A DNA stretch of 64,000 nucleotides from assembly GCA_036023115.1 (NCBI GenBank), contig JAYKKT010000046.1, forward strand, positions 4,681,001-4,745,000, in the 5' to 3' direction. The notes under the pieces were generated by a model. It was not told the DNA's origin. It worked only from the letters and a program-made list of their open reading frames with translations, and made no database searches. The position numbers were made by a program, and so were the translations under genes. The DNA is from Brasenia schreberi. Taxonomy: Eukaryota > Streptophyta > Magnoliopsida > Nymphaeales > Cabombaceae. How positions within the stretch are numbered: the stretch's first letter is position 1; each line of letters begins with the position of its first letter. Positions 25,241-37,667 of this stretch are shown one piece after another.

Positions 25241-26760
25241 GTTAGTTGGTTTGAAGAAGGTTAAAAATTGTCGATGAACACGTAAAATTCACATGTAGGT
25301 TAGCTAAAGAGGGAGGTGTATCAAGTACATTGTGTGATAAAAAAATGATCAGTCAATCACCAACATTTACTCATACTTCTCTAGAGTTGAAAAATCTTGT
25401 TAGAGGCACTAACTTGGAGCTCAATTCTGTTGGAAAGTACATGAATATTGATGAATCTTTCAACAAAATGGAACGAAAGGCCACTAATAGAAAGAAATTA
25501 ACAATAAAAAGTAATCATACTTTTCTAGAGTTAAAATGTGGAAATCTAGTATGGGAAAAGGCTTAATTGTTGTTATTGTTTGTGACACAAGATTTATCTT
25601 GTTATGTTTAAGAATTTATGTAGCCAAACACACATTGTGTGGGAAAATGCTTCTTTGTGGTTCTCGCTTCATAGTAGTCTAAAGTTGATAGCAGCTTCTC
25701 TACTTGAAGGCAATATTATATTTCCCCTATTTACTGAATTAGATCACAAGATTGCATTTACCCAGTACTTATCGTAACCTGTGATAGATAAATCTCCACA
25801 TTCATCACGGATTTATCTCTGCTTTTGATGATCAAATTTGTATAAATATGTGAAAATGGGGCTTGAATGAAAGGAAGAAGAAAAGAAAGACTAGTCTTTT
25901 TTTTCATGCAGGCATATTGCATTCGACTACATTATTTCTACTGATATTTATTTCATCTTATTAGACTTCATTTTTACAAATTTTATATATAATGTCTTGG
26001 TTGCACAATGTTGTTTGGTGTTTAGAGAAACATTTGAAATTTGAAACTTTTCATTACATTTTATATAAATCTTCATTATTGATTTCAAACATCAATGCAC
26101 CAAACGACATTATGGAGCTAATAGGCCCTCTATACGTACGAATGCAAACTTTACATTGTACGATGAGAATAAATTTGTCCTGTAAAAGTGAAATATAAAA
26201 TGAAGCTAATCAATAAAAAATAAACGTAAACTATGCGGTTCGCCAACATCAGTGGATCTGACAACGATAGAGTCTCGTGGCAAATAGAAACTAAAAATCA
26301 AGATGAATTCGCAATAGAATTTATCGCCCTCATTTATCTTGGTCCTTCATGATGCACCTAAAACTGAAGCTGATGGGGCCTTTATAGCTCGTGCGAACGT
26401 ATTTCCCCTTCTTCCCAAGAGTCACAAAATGGAGTTCTCCGGCCCATTACTAAAGCTAGTGGACAACATGGTGCTGCTTTTTAGGGCATATCAGGGAAGA
26501 GAGCCAGAGGGAGAGAGAGGAGTGCACTGACAAAGTTTTGTGGGGAGAAAGAAAAATGGAGAAAGTAGAGGTTAAGAATGGCTCCCTTTTATATGCAGAT
26601 CGTAGTAAGCATATGGGGGGCAACCAGCTGAGTTATTCAGAAATATAGAATTTTTGCTCTCAACCCTTCAGCCATCCAACTTCTATTTTTATAATCCCAC
26701 TTGAAGTCCAACCAAAGAATTAATGGTAACACCTTTTGCCTTTCCTCCTTTCTCAACCCC

Positions 26761-26768
26761 TATATAAG
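26761..26768 (+). promoter_or_regulatory. TATA box of the CEP gene at 26875
   Basis: TATATAAG within cccctatataagccgg lies 114 bp before the start codon, a normal TATA-to-ATG distance for a small intronless plant gene. Confidence 0.6.
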
Positions 26769-26874
26769 CCGGCAGACTATCTAACTCTCAACACAACACA
26801 ACTCTTCGTCCCCTCTCGCATGCTTGTATTCCTTTTTCAAAATTTATAAGCAGCTATTGCATTAGTTTCTCACA

Positions 26875-27198
26875 ATGTCAAGACCCTCATCTATGCCTTT
26901 AATCTTGTTAAGTATCTTGATTCTCCTTCTTGTCCGTCCGCTCTCTGTTACCAGCAGACCCTTAACTTCTGATCGGCTGCCGAAGGTGTTGACAGATGGT
27001 TCAACAGAGAGCAGGAAGATTATCAAGCCAATGGTGCTACGGAGACTGCAGGCTTCTGATCTTCAGACTATCCAAAGTTCTGTAGGGAAGCACAGTGACG
27101 ATATTCATGGTGGCGACTCTCTAGCTAATGAAAAAGATTCAAGGCCTACTGAGCCAGGACATAGCCCGGGGGTCGGCCACGCTGAAGATCATAACTAG
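26875..27198 (+). CDS. CEP: C-terminally encoded peptide (CEP) precursor, second copy
   Basis: An intronless 107-residue precursor. Residues 1-27 form a signal peptide rich in Leu and Ile. The pro-region (28-87) includes MVLRRLQASDLQ and an acidic stretch. The CEP domain at 88-102 is DSRPTEPGHSPGVGH, followed by AEDHN. Compared with the copy at 14453 it keeps RPT, PGHSPGVGH and the Asp at position 1, but has Ser for Phe at position 2 and Glu for Thr at position 6, and lacks the polybasic run before the domain. The mature peptide should act as a secreted hormone on CEPR-type receptors (family knowledge). The two precursors are unlike outside the domain, so they are old paralogues and not a recent duplication. 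Confidence 0.96.
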   Translation: MSRPSSMPLILLSILILLLVRPLSVTSRPLTSDRLPKVLTDGSTESRKIIKPMVLRRLQASDLQTIQSSVGKHSDDIHGGDSLANEKDSRPTEPGHSPGVGHAEDHN

Positions 27199-27875
27199 CT
27201 AGCTTGTCAGTTCTGTAGATGCCGAAAATCATTAGAATTGCGTTGCGACTTCTGACTACAACAAGCTCCTCTTTGTTTTGTTTCTACGTAGATATCGGTT
27301 TGCTACCATCTTATGCCATTAGTTGTGTGTATTCATATAATGTATTACGTCTATATATTTTTCGTGATTTATAGATGCATCAAGAAAGCTTGATTTCTAG
27401 TAGTGAAGGCTCAAGCAGCAGCATGGTCACAAGCTTGCTTGTGAATTCCTATTTGTCCCATTATTGTGTTGCTCCCCTAAAGAATTCTGTCATCTCATGT
27501 ATGATATGATAGCTTGTTTCCTATTCCATTTGTGGTGTACAACTTCATGTTAATCGAACTACAGTGTTGTGTATATTCTTCTGCTTTCTCCTGTTGTCAT
27601 TTAATTTTCTAAAACGAAGCCCGTCATATAACGTATGATAGATCGGTTGACGTCGAGCATATTAGACGCTAGCGGTACAGCTAGCTGCATTCATCGGAGG
27701 GCCTATCACATGTATCAGGGCCCTTTTAGTTTGAAATTAGATCAGCAAATCAGTATGCCCATTAACAATTTTGAGTTCCATGCTTCAAATTATAATGGCC
27801 ATTGTTAGATATAGTTAATAGCCAATTAATTCTTCTCACACCAGGCAAAGTTTAGCCAGCAAGTACTGTTTATGC

Positions 27876-27999
<124 letters not shown>

Positions 28000-28107
28000 T
28001 ATTTATAAATACACTACGAGTTACGTACTATGCACTTACTAACACACGTACATGGCATATGAATATCAAGAACAGTGCACTATCATGAGCTGCAGAAGCA
28101 TTAAGCT

Positions 28108-28176
28108 GGATTCGAGTCAATCTTTCAATCTCCATCGCCAAGAAGCCAACGCTTTACAATTGAACTAAAAGAATAG
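28108..28176 (-). repeat. tRNA-like SINE remnant
   Basis: Minus strand shows an A-box-like TTAGTTCAATTGTAAAGC and, about 30 bases later, a B-box-like GATTGACTCGAATCC. Spacing fits a tRNA-derived head. Tail and target duplication were not found. Confidence 0.4.
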
Positions 28177-30271
28177 CAGAAAAGGCATTCACTATTTCGA
28201 GCGGAAGACACACTGTTTGGTATTAGAAGTCTTGAGGATGGATGAACTTCCAATAATGTCACTGAAGTTCATCTACTTGTGTCGTTTGTGGTAGGCAGAG
28301 GTGGATCTCCTTTGAGCACTTGGGGCATTTTCCGTAGCAAAAGTTGAAGAAATTGATTAAAAGACATAGCCGACGGTCGAATCTCTGGGTTTTAGACACA
28401 TACTTTGGGACTTGAAAGATTTTCTAGCTCACGGTTGATAGCTTGGAGATAGCCGTGGGCTATTCACCGGGAAAGTTGTCTTGATTCGGCACTCGAAATG
28501 GTAATCACGAATTGGTATTGACAAGCGTGTTCAATGCAAAAGGTTTCATGCTAAAATTTATAAATTTACATAAGCCTAAAGCATATTTATTTGATCATTT
28601 GCTATTGGTGTCATGACATCTTTTAATAATTCATAATATGTCCAGATATTAAGGAGGAGCTTTTTATAGTAATTAAACTGCATATTTTAGGAAAAGAGGA
28701 GTGAAATTAAGTCTGGTACAGAATCCTAGAACTTCTCGCGAATCAGCTTGTTTCAGCTCATCTTCAGCGAGTTCCTAAGCAGCTCATTAAACATATATTT
28801 GCTATTGGTGTCATGACATCTCGCGAACAAGTGCCCTTCATTGTGTCTTGATCACTCGTATGAGCTTACTTAGTTGAATCACAACTTTTGTGTGTGAATG
28901 TGCCTATGCGTGTGCAAGTTGGTGCAAATATATATACATACATACACATTTGTACAGGAGAGTATATGTTCGTTATTTTATATATTTTAAAATCTTAATA
29001 GTCTGATAAAAAAGATGAACAATTGATATTAGAATTTAAAAGCCAAAACTTTGTTTTTTAATCAAATACAACTTTCAAAAAGTATAGATATATATATATA
29101 TATATATATTTTTTTTTTACTTTTTGAATTCAATATCTATCTCTTTGATTAGACAGTTAAGATTTGTAAAGACATGGCAAACATATACCAAATCTCTCTC
29201 CTCTTTCCTCTCTCTCTCTCTATATATATATCATCTGGTTAAGTGAATATATGTATTGTAAAATGATCAAGAGATTTAAGTATATAATAGAAATCTAGAA
29301 AAACTAACTTGGTGGCCTTAAATGGCCGTCAGTTTTTCTTTTCCAACGAAAAATATATGACAATAAACAAGATCTAGCTTTAATGAGCAATGCTTGTCTT
29401 CACTCTAGTGAGCTTGTGGTCAGATCCAACTTGCAACTGTTCTAGCTTGTGCAAGGCTCAGCTCAAATGAACATACCATTAATCATGAATATTAATTACT
29501 TCATGCTAATGAATCTTTATGGTAGAGAGATTCACATCTCTTGGTGATCGAAGTGTTTTTCTCAATTATTTTCAACTCGACAGAATTACGTTTTCGGTGC
29601 CGTTTCCGCCTGGTTTTCTACTTGGAGCAAGGAACACCAATGGTCACAGAGATGTGTAGGCTTGTTTCGCAAGGCTACCTACCAGTCTACGAGCCTATAA
29701 CAGCCCCCTACACCCACGAAGCGGTGGAAGGTAGCAGCGACGCTCTCACGGTGGGGGAGGCACTGCCATGTAGGAGCGGATAATGCAAAATGACCTTGGA
29801 TGCCGTCCATCTTCACAATGGACGGACAGCATCCAAAGTCCCATGGGTTCAAAACTGTGGAGCCTCCTTTAATCTTAACTACTCGTATGGCAGAGAATGA
29901 TTTAAACCAAAACCAAGGGCCCTCTCATATTTGACTGAATTTAGTCAAGTCCTACGAGTTCGATACCCCGAGGCGTCTGATCGGATCTGCTTTTTACCAG
30001 CTTGCTGAAGAGAAAAGTTACAATTCTTGTTCGGAATGTTTAGTTAATAAGTACCTGCAGCTGCATGCATAACTTCCAAAGTATATCAGGTTTGGGTCGG
30101 GTTAGATATAATCCAATTTCACCCATAGATGCTGCTGGCCAATTCAAAGAGTAACATCAGCACGTTGGTCAGTGGCTTAATTCTTTTCTCCTACACTTAA
30201 TACATATCTTAGAACTTCTTCAATGCATTGGCGACATTAAGATAAATCAATTGGGTGGTGGTCATTGTAAT

Positions 30272-30426
30272 CAGTGTTGGAGGGGGAGACATACATACTT
30301 CATCGTGTTAGGTAGCGAAGCATGAATCTCAACCATATATTCACTGTAAAACATTGGTTTTACTGTAAATTTTCAATTTTTCAGGAAGACGGCCGCCTCC
30401 TACCCTTCCATGTAGATCCACCATTG
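30272..30426. mobile_element. hAT-type MITE with 8-bp target duplication
   Basis: The 155-bp element starts cagtgttgg and ends ccaccattg, imperfect inverted termini of the CAGTGGCGGATCTA type common in plant MITEs. It is flanked on both sides by attgtaat (30264-30271 and 30427-30434), an 8-bp target duplication as expected for hAT transposition. It has no coding capacity. A degenerate relative lies at 10294-10455, and a similar left terminus (cagtggcggacgtacg) occurs at 63822. Confidence 0.75.
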
Positions 30427-31654
30427 ATTGTAATGAATGAGATTCAACTAGCGCACTGAACTGCTCGATTCGGCTCGTGCAGAACTTGATCATGTAATCT
30501 CTGTCACAGCCAAACACGACCAGGTTCTTAATAAGCTGAACTTGAAGAAAATTACTTCTTAATTTGGTTCTGCTTGTCCTGTATACAAAATCAAAATTCC
30601 TCCCCGCATTAAGGGGATTTGCCTTCATGAAATTTTAATTACTAGATGTTAGATCATGGTTGTAATTATCATTCAACTCCATAATAGAAAGATCATGTTC
30701 TATACTTTCATTTTAACACATTTCAGTACTTCCTATGCCTTGTTTGGAGTATTATCATCTAATTCTCATACATTTTTTTACCATAGCTCTATAAAGTTCA
30801 AATTATCTTAAGCATAAAAACCTAATCATGCTCACTTTTAACATGTTCACTCATGCCCACTCACTACTTTTCGGTGGCATGAATGCAATTTAATTTTTTT
30901 AAAAGATTCTTAAAAAAGAAATAAGAACATATCTAAAAACAATAGTTAGACATGAGTATACAATGTTAATGGTAGACAGGATCCAATCACTTATCTTAAG
31001 CATGCATTTTATGTTTTTGTTCTATCGTGTCGTAAGCTAATGTCTAGCATCTCATTTGTCTTTAAATTTTTTGGCTCCTGAATATGAAAAAATGGCCGGC
31101 GAACAAAGTCAAGATAGTAGGCCCCTTAACTAATTGTGTTAACATACTTTCACAACATGCAGACGTATTATTATGTATATACTTGACATAGTGAGCTATA
31201 CAAGTCCAGCCAACGACCAACCTGTTTGGGTATTATTAGCTTCCACAAGCTTAGCCCATGGTTGGTGAGAGGGATGACAGTATGGAACCAATATGCAGAT
31301 GTCCGATCCAATTCACTTCGAACGGGGCAGGCATTGCCCTGTTTGACCAGGTGCAAGCTCGTGAAGAAGCCGAATGTCTGTGGACCAGTTACATAGATAT
31401 AAACCTGTAATGTCAGTTCAGGTTGAAACTGTCGGGTTGGTTTGAAACCGGTCATGTTTGCTGTTGGGCTTTCGTGTTTATACATGTTATAGGGATATAG
31501 GAATTATAAATAACTATTGATCAACTTCAAATTCCTCGTGTTCACAAAAAAAAAAAAGTATTTATCGACCATTTGACCTATGCTGGTAAGCAGTACCTTT
31601 CATTTTTAATGTTATAATAATGATTTTTTAATATAAAATATATTAATGATCTCA

Positions 31655-32070
31655 AGTCTCAACTAGACCGAGCCGGTTCCAGGTAAACTGGAATCTGAAC
31701 TTTCCTACTGCCAGTTTCAGTTCCGTGAAAATCTGAAACCTGAAACAAGCTGGCTGGCTCATTCTGGTTTTCAGGTCCGGTTCTGCAAGGTTTTCGATCT
31801 GATTTCAGGTTCATTCTGGATTCAGTCGAGGAAAAACACATGGGGTAAAGATCGTTTTGGAACTGAAACCAAAATATTGGATTGAAACCGTGTTTTCCAG
31901 TTCCGGATTTAGTTCGGTTTCCTCAAGGATTGGAACCATAACTGGATCAAGGAGGCCTTTGGCTCTTTTCCAGTTTCGAGTCCAGTTCTCCACAGTTCTG
32001 GCCAGCTCTGCAGGTTGTTGGGGTCTCGTTTGAGCAGGGAGGCCGGAACCAGACCGGGCACCTCTAATCC
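31655..32070. repeat. GGTTCC/CCGGTT-rich dispersed repeat island
   Basis: The largest of three islands made of variants of ccggttc, ggaac and cagttcc (for example tcaggtccggttctgc). No gene or defined terminus was recognised. Confidence 0.45.
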
Positions 32071-32685
32071 AACCCTTAGTCTTCATACCTTATGTAGAAA
32101 TCCTTGAATTTAAAAATGTATTTCAAATTTATGTCGATTGTGACCGTACACCAACAACAAGCTGAATTTTGTATGTACACACCCTAAAGTTGAATGTTAT
32201 CCCAATGAATTGGATGGTTTAATGTAATTAAATTATCAAAATTTTGCAAAGATACAAGAGTTGTGTAAAAATGAAATTTTGATATAATGTAAATTACAAA
32301 ATTTCTATTTTACTGAAAGGTACATTTAAAAAATCAAATTGAACCCATGGGACTACGAACTCAATAATTGATTGCATGGCGCCTTTTGTTTTAACGACTA
32401 CGAACTCCATCGTCTTATCATAATCGAACTCCTGTTTCTAGATATTTTAGACCTCCATATTTCCTGAAAAACATAGAAATCTTTTTTAGGTGCATCACTG
32501 GTGGTCGTTGATTCGGGGAAAGTGGGATCTAATCACCAAATAATAAGATTACGTCTACCCCGTCTTTGCTTATCTGAATCTCTTCCCTTTCCATAGGATA
32601 TTCAATCAATATCACCACCAACCCCACCTTTCCTCTTCTGCGTTCAACACACAGAGCAGAGGAAGAGGAAGAGGAAGAAACGAAG

Positions 32686-34920
32686 ATGGGAGTAGCAAAA
32701 TTAACGATTGGTGACGCAGTGATCACATTCTTGTGGGTTGCTTTCGCTTCTACGTTGGGCGCTCTCACGACCATCATCTCTAACTATCTGCAAATCCAAC
32801 CACCACTCACCCTTCTTGTGACGACGTCTCTCGTCTTCGTTCTCGTTTCAATTTTCAATCTGATCGCGGAAACCTTGGGTCATGCGAGTTTCAATCCGAC
32901 GGGCACAGTCTCCTTCTACGCCGCCGGCGTCGGAGATGACACGCTTTTTTCCATGGCCGTCAGACTACCCGCTCAGGTACTGAATTTTGCGAGATTGACT
33001 GGTTATCTGCTTGTTTTGGGTTGTTGACGACGGATATTTTGTGGGTTTAGGTGATTGGGGCGGTGGGTGGTGCGGTGGCCATTAATGAATTTATGCCTAA
33101 AACTTATAAGCATATGCTTGGGGGGCCGTCGGTGAAGGTGGATTTGCAGATGGCAGCCATTGCTGAAGGAGTCTTGACCTTTGCTATTAGCTTTCTCGTT
33201 CTCCTTATCGTCCTTAGAGGACCCAAGAGCTCTCTTTTGCAGAATTGGTTGCTTACAGTGGCAACCATAGCGGTGATTATGGGTGGAGCTGAGTATACCG
33301 GCCCGTCACTGAACCCCGCCAACGTACCCTCTCTCTCTCCTAAATAAAAATCCTTTTTTATTTTAGTCTTTCACTATCTTCGAGAATGATGATTTGCTTG
33401 GGAACTGTGAAAGTTTTTAGCGTGTTACTTGATGCGGATACTTTTATTGTATTAAATTCCTTCTGCTTATTGTGGACTTTATAATTATGCTCTTCTTTTC
33501 ATGCGTTCCACAATGTACAATCTAGTGAGAGTCCTTAACTTTTCATGATTCTGCTTGCCGTAGAAAAGGAAAAATTACAAAAGAAATGCATTTATAAGGT
33601 AACACGACATCCTGCAGTACGCGTTTTCCGGTTAATTAGTTCTCAACCTATACTTCTGTAACAGGTTAAGTTTGTTCTTCTGTTTTCTTTTGGAACAAGA
33701 TTTCCATGTTCTAGTGCTTCCTGTATACTTTCTAATCCTTTTAAGATCCTTTGATTCAAAATTTCATTCACCTTCATAAAAGATTTATGATTTCAGAAAC
33801 AAAGGAGTTCCTTTTGATTGAATACCCCATTCATTTTGCTTTCCTTATACAAATTATAAAAATCCACCAGATCAGTGTAGGAACGTTTTATATTGTCTAT
33901 AGGGTATCAAGCCCTTTTACATTTTCACTACAAGATAAGAAAGTTTTTCTGTTGAAATTGCTGCTTTCAGCATGTCGCACTGTCAAAAAGTTCTTCTAAA
34001 AGACTAATGTGACATTATTAGACAACTCACCAAACAAATGACTGAGCTACATTCCAGAATTCTTTTTTTACTTTTGATTATTCATTAGCACATAGATGCT
34101 TCAGGAAAAAGTAAGAGGTGGGTAATGCCACTTTCACAGGCATCGCCTTCTTGCACAAGCTTAATGCCCAGCAAAGTACCTGGAGCTAGGTTCCAGGGCC
34201 TCGGGGTTTATGTTACCTGGGGCATGACTATGTCTGATCCAAGAACTAATGAGCATGCCCTTTGTGTAGGAGGGTTTGATGCTTATCATTCCAATCCGTG
34301 ACTCAGACTGAAGCAAGATATGCTACTGATTGTCGGAAGCTTTAACCAAAGTTGATCCATAGAGGAAAGGGATTGTCACCTTAGCATTTCTCGCATGCTA
34401 GATCAGTAGTTCCCTCTTTTTCCTGAAAAGACTTCCGTTTGATCTTTGTGGGCTATTTATTGTGTGTACTTTACTTTTGAATGCTTTTGTAGTAGATATT
34501 CTCGATTCATTGTTTTCAACATCTTAGCTTCTTGCCATGCTCATTGAATTTGCCAGTGATTTCTTTCCACTGTATTCTTTTATTTGTCATTCTTATTTAG
34601 TAACTCGAAAGAAATTGCTTTTGGGAGGTATTGGGTAATGCTGGTGTGAATGGATACTCGAATTCCTGTATGGCAGCAGAGGGCCACTTCCACTCTTAAC
34701 ACCCTGGAGGGAGGGGCTATTCTTTGATTTTCTCTGAATGTTGAGCTTATGAAGGTCTGATGTAATGCAGGCATATGGTTGGGCATACATCACCAAGCAG
34801 CACAACACATGGGAGCAATTCTACGTCTACTGGATTCCTCCCTTCATGGGATCGATCCTGGCTGCTTTGGTTTTCCGGCTCTTTTTCTCTCCTCCTAAGC
34901 AGAAGGTGAAGGAAGCATGA
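32686..34920 (+). CDS. SIP1: SIP1-type small basic intrinsic protein (aquaporin)
   Basis: Three exons, 32686-32976, 33051-33323 and 34771-34920, encode 237 residues, the normal SIP length. The first pore box is NPT (HASFNPTGTVSF) in place of NPA and the second is NPA (GPSLNPANAYGW), the combination known for SIP1 channels. Hydrophobic segments fit six membrane helices (for example VAFASTLGALTTII, LLVTTSLVFVLVSIFNLIA, VLTFAISFLVLLIVL and FMGSILAALVFRLFF). The C-terminus is lysine-rich (PPKQKVKEA). SIPs are ER-membrane aquaporins (family knowledge). Splice sites are CAG|gtactg, gtttag, AAC|gtaccc and atgcag, all phase 0. Intron 2 is 1,447 bp and contains no gene I recognise. The start is preceded by a purine-rich leader with no earlier in-frame Met close by. 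Confidence 0.95.
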
Positions 34921-36064
34921 AGAAAGCAGGTTGATTTGGTCTTACTATTGAAAATGATAAATAATGTAGGGGCTAATTAGAGTGAGGCAATAGCAAACAC
35001 TGGTTGATTATTTTCCCACAATGGTGAACTGATGTATTTTTTCTACCATCATGGTGCTTTATTTTCAGATACAAAGGAAAGGTAGTAAGTATATCATGAT
35101 CATTCAAATCTGTGTGTGTGCGCGCGCGAACATGTGAGTATGAAGGCTAAGAATCTCTCGTTGACATAGAAGAAGAAAATTTCTCAACAAGTGCACATAT
35201 ATTGCCACTTTACTGATGTGGCAGTACATTTCTTTCCAGATTCCCTCTATAATCCAATTGCTTCGTTCACTTCGACTTTTCACGGGATGGAACTAATATG
35301 ATGCACCTCTCACCTCATGAGAAGCCTTGGTTCACTCTATGAACTGACATTAATGCAACAGCAAATTGAATGCGAAATTGAAATAAAAAAATCTTAATTT
35401 TAAAGTTGTTTGCTGCAAACTCGGTTAGGCAGACCACCAATTACAACTACAAAAGAAATTATCGGCAATCTAACCCCGGCACCTGCTGTGAAAAGGTCCA
35501 AGAGAGCGTATCACCTCGCTAAGCCAACCCTTGGCAACCTGACTGTAATTTGACATAACCATGTTGTTTTGCAAGATTCTTGTGTGGACCATCTAACCAA
35601 GTTCAGAGCATCTAATTATATATATATATCGGAATCTGAATTGTAAAGAGGTTAGGCTGAGGAATGCTACTCCCCATCTTGTGTAGAAAAGAATATATGA
35701 GCCATTCCTTTTAGACTGTAAACTTCTTGGTCATTGGTCGGAGACGGTTAACTTCCTTCACAAACTACATCCGGGCTTTACATATCGTAATGAGCCCGGT
35801 CTCATGGATGGGACTTTGACTGGTTTACGTGTTTCTTCTTTTGTTACAGACCAGAACCTTAAAAATTTCTTGTCAGGTCGAGATCGATTCATATCCGAAT
35901 CATTATGACCTCAGTGCTTTGGTGGCAATCAGCAAACATTACCATATTTCTGAAATCTCAGCCATCCCGTTTCTTGATGAGCGGCTACTTTTTCTTCATC
36001 AGTAATCCCCAGAGAACATCACCACCGTCCACATGAACCGGAGGGCAGAGACCTCAGAGCACGG
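34921..36064. other. Intergenic DNA between SIP1 and the LEA gene
   Basis: It includes the SIP1 3' UTR, a diverged tRNA-like SINE at 35435-35530, and the upstream region of the LEA gene, which carries an ACGT-core motif (ttacgtgttt, about 35825) of the ABRE type. No coding region was recognised. Confidence 0.45.
35435..35530 (-). repeat. Diverged tRNA-like SINE
   Basis: Minus strand: A-box-like TTGGCTTAGCGAGGTGATACG, then a B-box-like GCCGGGGTTAGATTGCC (TTCG altered to TTAG), then AATTTCTTTTGTAG. The layout matches tRNA-derived SINEs; the altered B-box suggests it is inactive. Confidence 0.45.
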
Positions 36065-36070
36065 TATAAA
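36065..36070 (+). promoter_or_regulatory. TATA box of the LEA gene
   Basis: TATAAA in acggtataaagtac lies 242 bp before the ATG at 36312. The leader appears to contain an intron (gcg|gtaagt-like donor near 36153 and acceptor ttttgtag just before acgATG), which would explain the distance. The leader intron is an inference. Confidence 0.5.
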
Positions 36071-36311
36071 GTACGATCAACAAGAGAGAAATAAAGGAGG
36101 AAGAGACTCGAAGCCATTCATCATAACATTGTGGCATTAGGCTACTCAGCCGCGTAAGTCAGCAACCCTGAAACTAAGCTCACGAACACCAACTCTTTTA
36201 AACTCACCTCTGTTTTTAAAGAACCCCAGCTTTATTAGCTTTGCCACCTTTCTGTGTTGTCCTGCCTAACTGCTACTCTGGAAATCCATCATCTTTGGTG
36301 TTTTGTAGACG

Positions 36312-37667
36312 ATGGCTTCCTTTAGCAGCCGAATGTTGCGTTTCTTGCTAGTTATTTTTGTTGTTTTCTGCTTGTTGCTGGTTGTGAGTTGTGCTACAGT
36401 TGGGAGCGGAGGTGATCAGGACGACGAGGCGAAGCGATCCGAAGAAGTACTGAAGGAGAAGACGGAGCAACTGAAGAAGGAAGCAGATGAGAAGATAGAA
36501 AGAGGGAAAGAGAAGACAAAGGAAACATCGGAGTCATGGACCGAATGGGCCAAGGACAAAATCTCCGGGTAATAATCAACTCTCTCTCTCTCTCTCACAC
36601 ACACATACACACACACTCATGTGTAGTTGGTTTTGTGAAATCCAGAGGACTTGGTTTCAAACATGACGACGGGAAGGAGACTCTGGAGCAGGCACAGGAA
36701 CAAATCCGTGTTGCCAATGAGAGGTTGGCGAGTATAGCATCATGTTTGCATATGGTGGTCCTCTGTGTGTGTTGCTTCAGAAATGGATATCGTATGACAT
36801 CGGTGGGGACGGGGCTATCCTAAGGGCTGAAGCCCGACGTATCATCTGTGCACAAAGAAATGTTACACATACGTACATGCTAGTGTGTTCAAAAGGAAGC
36901 TGTGCGGGGAGTGGAATCAAGATGACAGAAACGGGATGCGGTTCTTCTAAAGTTAACTTCTATGAAGAAAGATATTTTATGAATGTCGAATTTGTTGATA
37001 AATAACTCGTTCTCTTGGTGTCTAAACATGCAGAAGTCTACATTTTTCGGTGAAAGGATCATAATCACATTGAAATTATACTATAGATGTGGTGACTCTG
37101 GGACGCAATCATTTCTATAGCGTGTCAGCATGTTGGTCGTGTCGCAATGGATAGCTGAATATGGTTTCGTTGTACTTATGAGACAGACATGGCGAGTAAA
37201 GGCACAGAGAGAACACGAGAAGGCAAAGAATACGCCCACAGAAGGTTGTGGAAAGCCGGGAAGCAGCCGAGGAAAGGATCAGGCAGGCCGAGCAGATGCT
37301 GAAAGAAGCGAAGGAAGGAGCAAAGGAGAAGAGCTCTCAGGGGATGGACACTGCAGGCAGTGTTTACGAGAAAACCATGCAGAAGGTGAGCGAGGCAGCC
37401 CAGCGGGCGAGCGACGCTGCCAACTACGCCTACTCAGTAGCCATGGGGAAGGCCAAAGACACCACTCACCGAGCTAAGGACGCCGCGGGCTATGTCTATG
37501 ATGTGACAAAGGACACGGCTAAGGGGGGGACTCAGCAGGCTAAAGATGCAGCTGGCCATGCTTATGATAAAGCCAAAGACAAGGCGAGCGAATCGTACCA
37601 GGCTGCAAAGGACACTGTGACCGGAAAGTCGAAGGAGCACATCAAAACTAGCCGCGAGGAACTCTGA
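36312..37667 (+). CDS. LEA_4 family late embryogenesis abundant protein with signal peptide
   Basis: Exon 1 (36312-36568) encodes a signal peptide or anchor (FLLVIFVVFCLLLVVSC) and a charged stretch ending WTEWAKDKIS; exon 2 (36646-36723) continues GGLGFKHDDGKETLEQAQE. Both are supported by good splice sites and matching phase. Exon 3 ends at 37667 and codes for LEA_4-type 11-mer repeats (AKDAAGYVYDVTKD, AKDAAGHAYDKAKDKA). Such proteins are disordered in solution and protect membranes or proteins during desiccation (family knowledge). The start of exon 3 is uncertain. A LEA-like stretch TREGKEYAH (37197-37235) is one base out of frame with the VVESREAAEERIRQ segment that follows. Either exon 3 starts later or a single base is missing here. 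Family assignment is firm, exact protein is not. Confidence 0.82.

Larger units (their letters stand above)
14741..26760. other. Twelve-kb gene-poor interval between the two CEP genes
   Basis: No conserved gene was recognised on either strand. The interval holds an unclassified repeat at about 16130-18195, a long TA tract, a 38-bp tandem duplication near 21030, RTE-type LINE 3' ends near 19200 and 25000, and a TE-like end (gtagatccgcc) near 21526. The reading frame at 22754-22969 (71 codons, rich in Lys and Glu) looks faintly protein-like but matches no family I know. A short hairpin (tgtagggt / accctaca) lies near 23433. The remainder is AT-rich. Confidence 0.45.
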
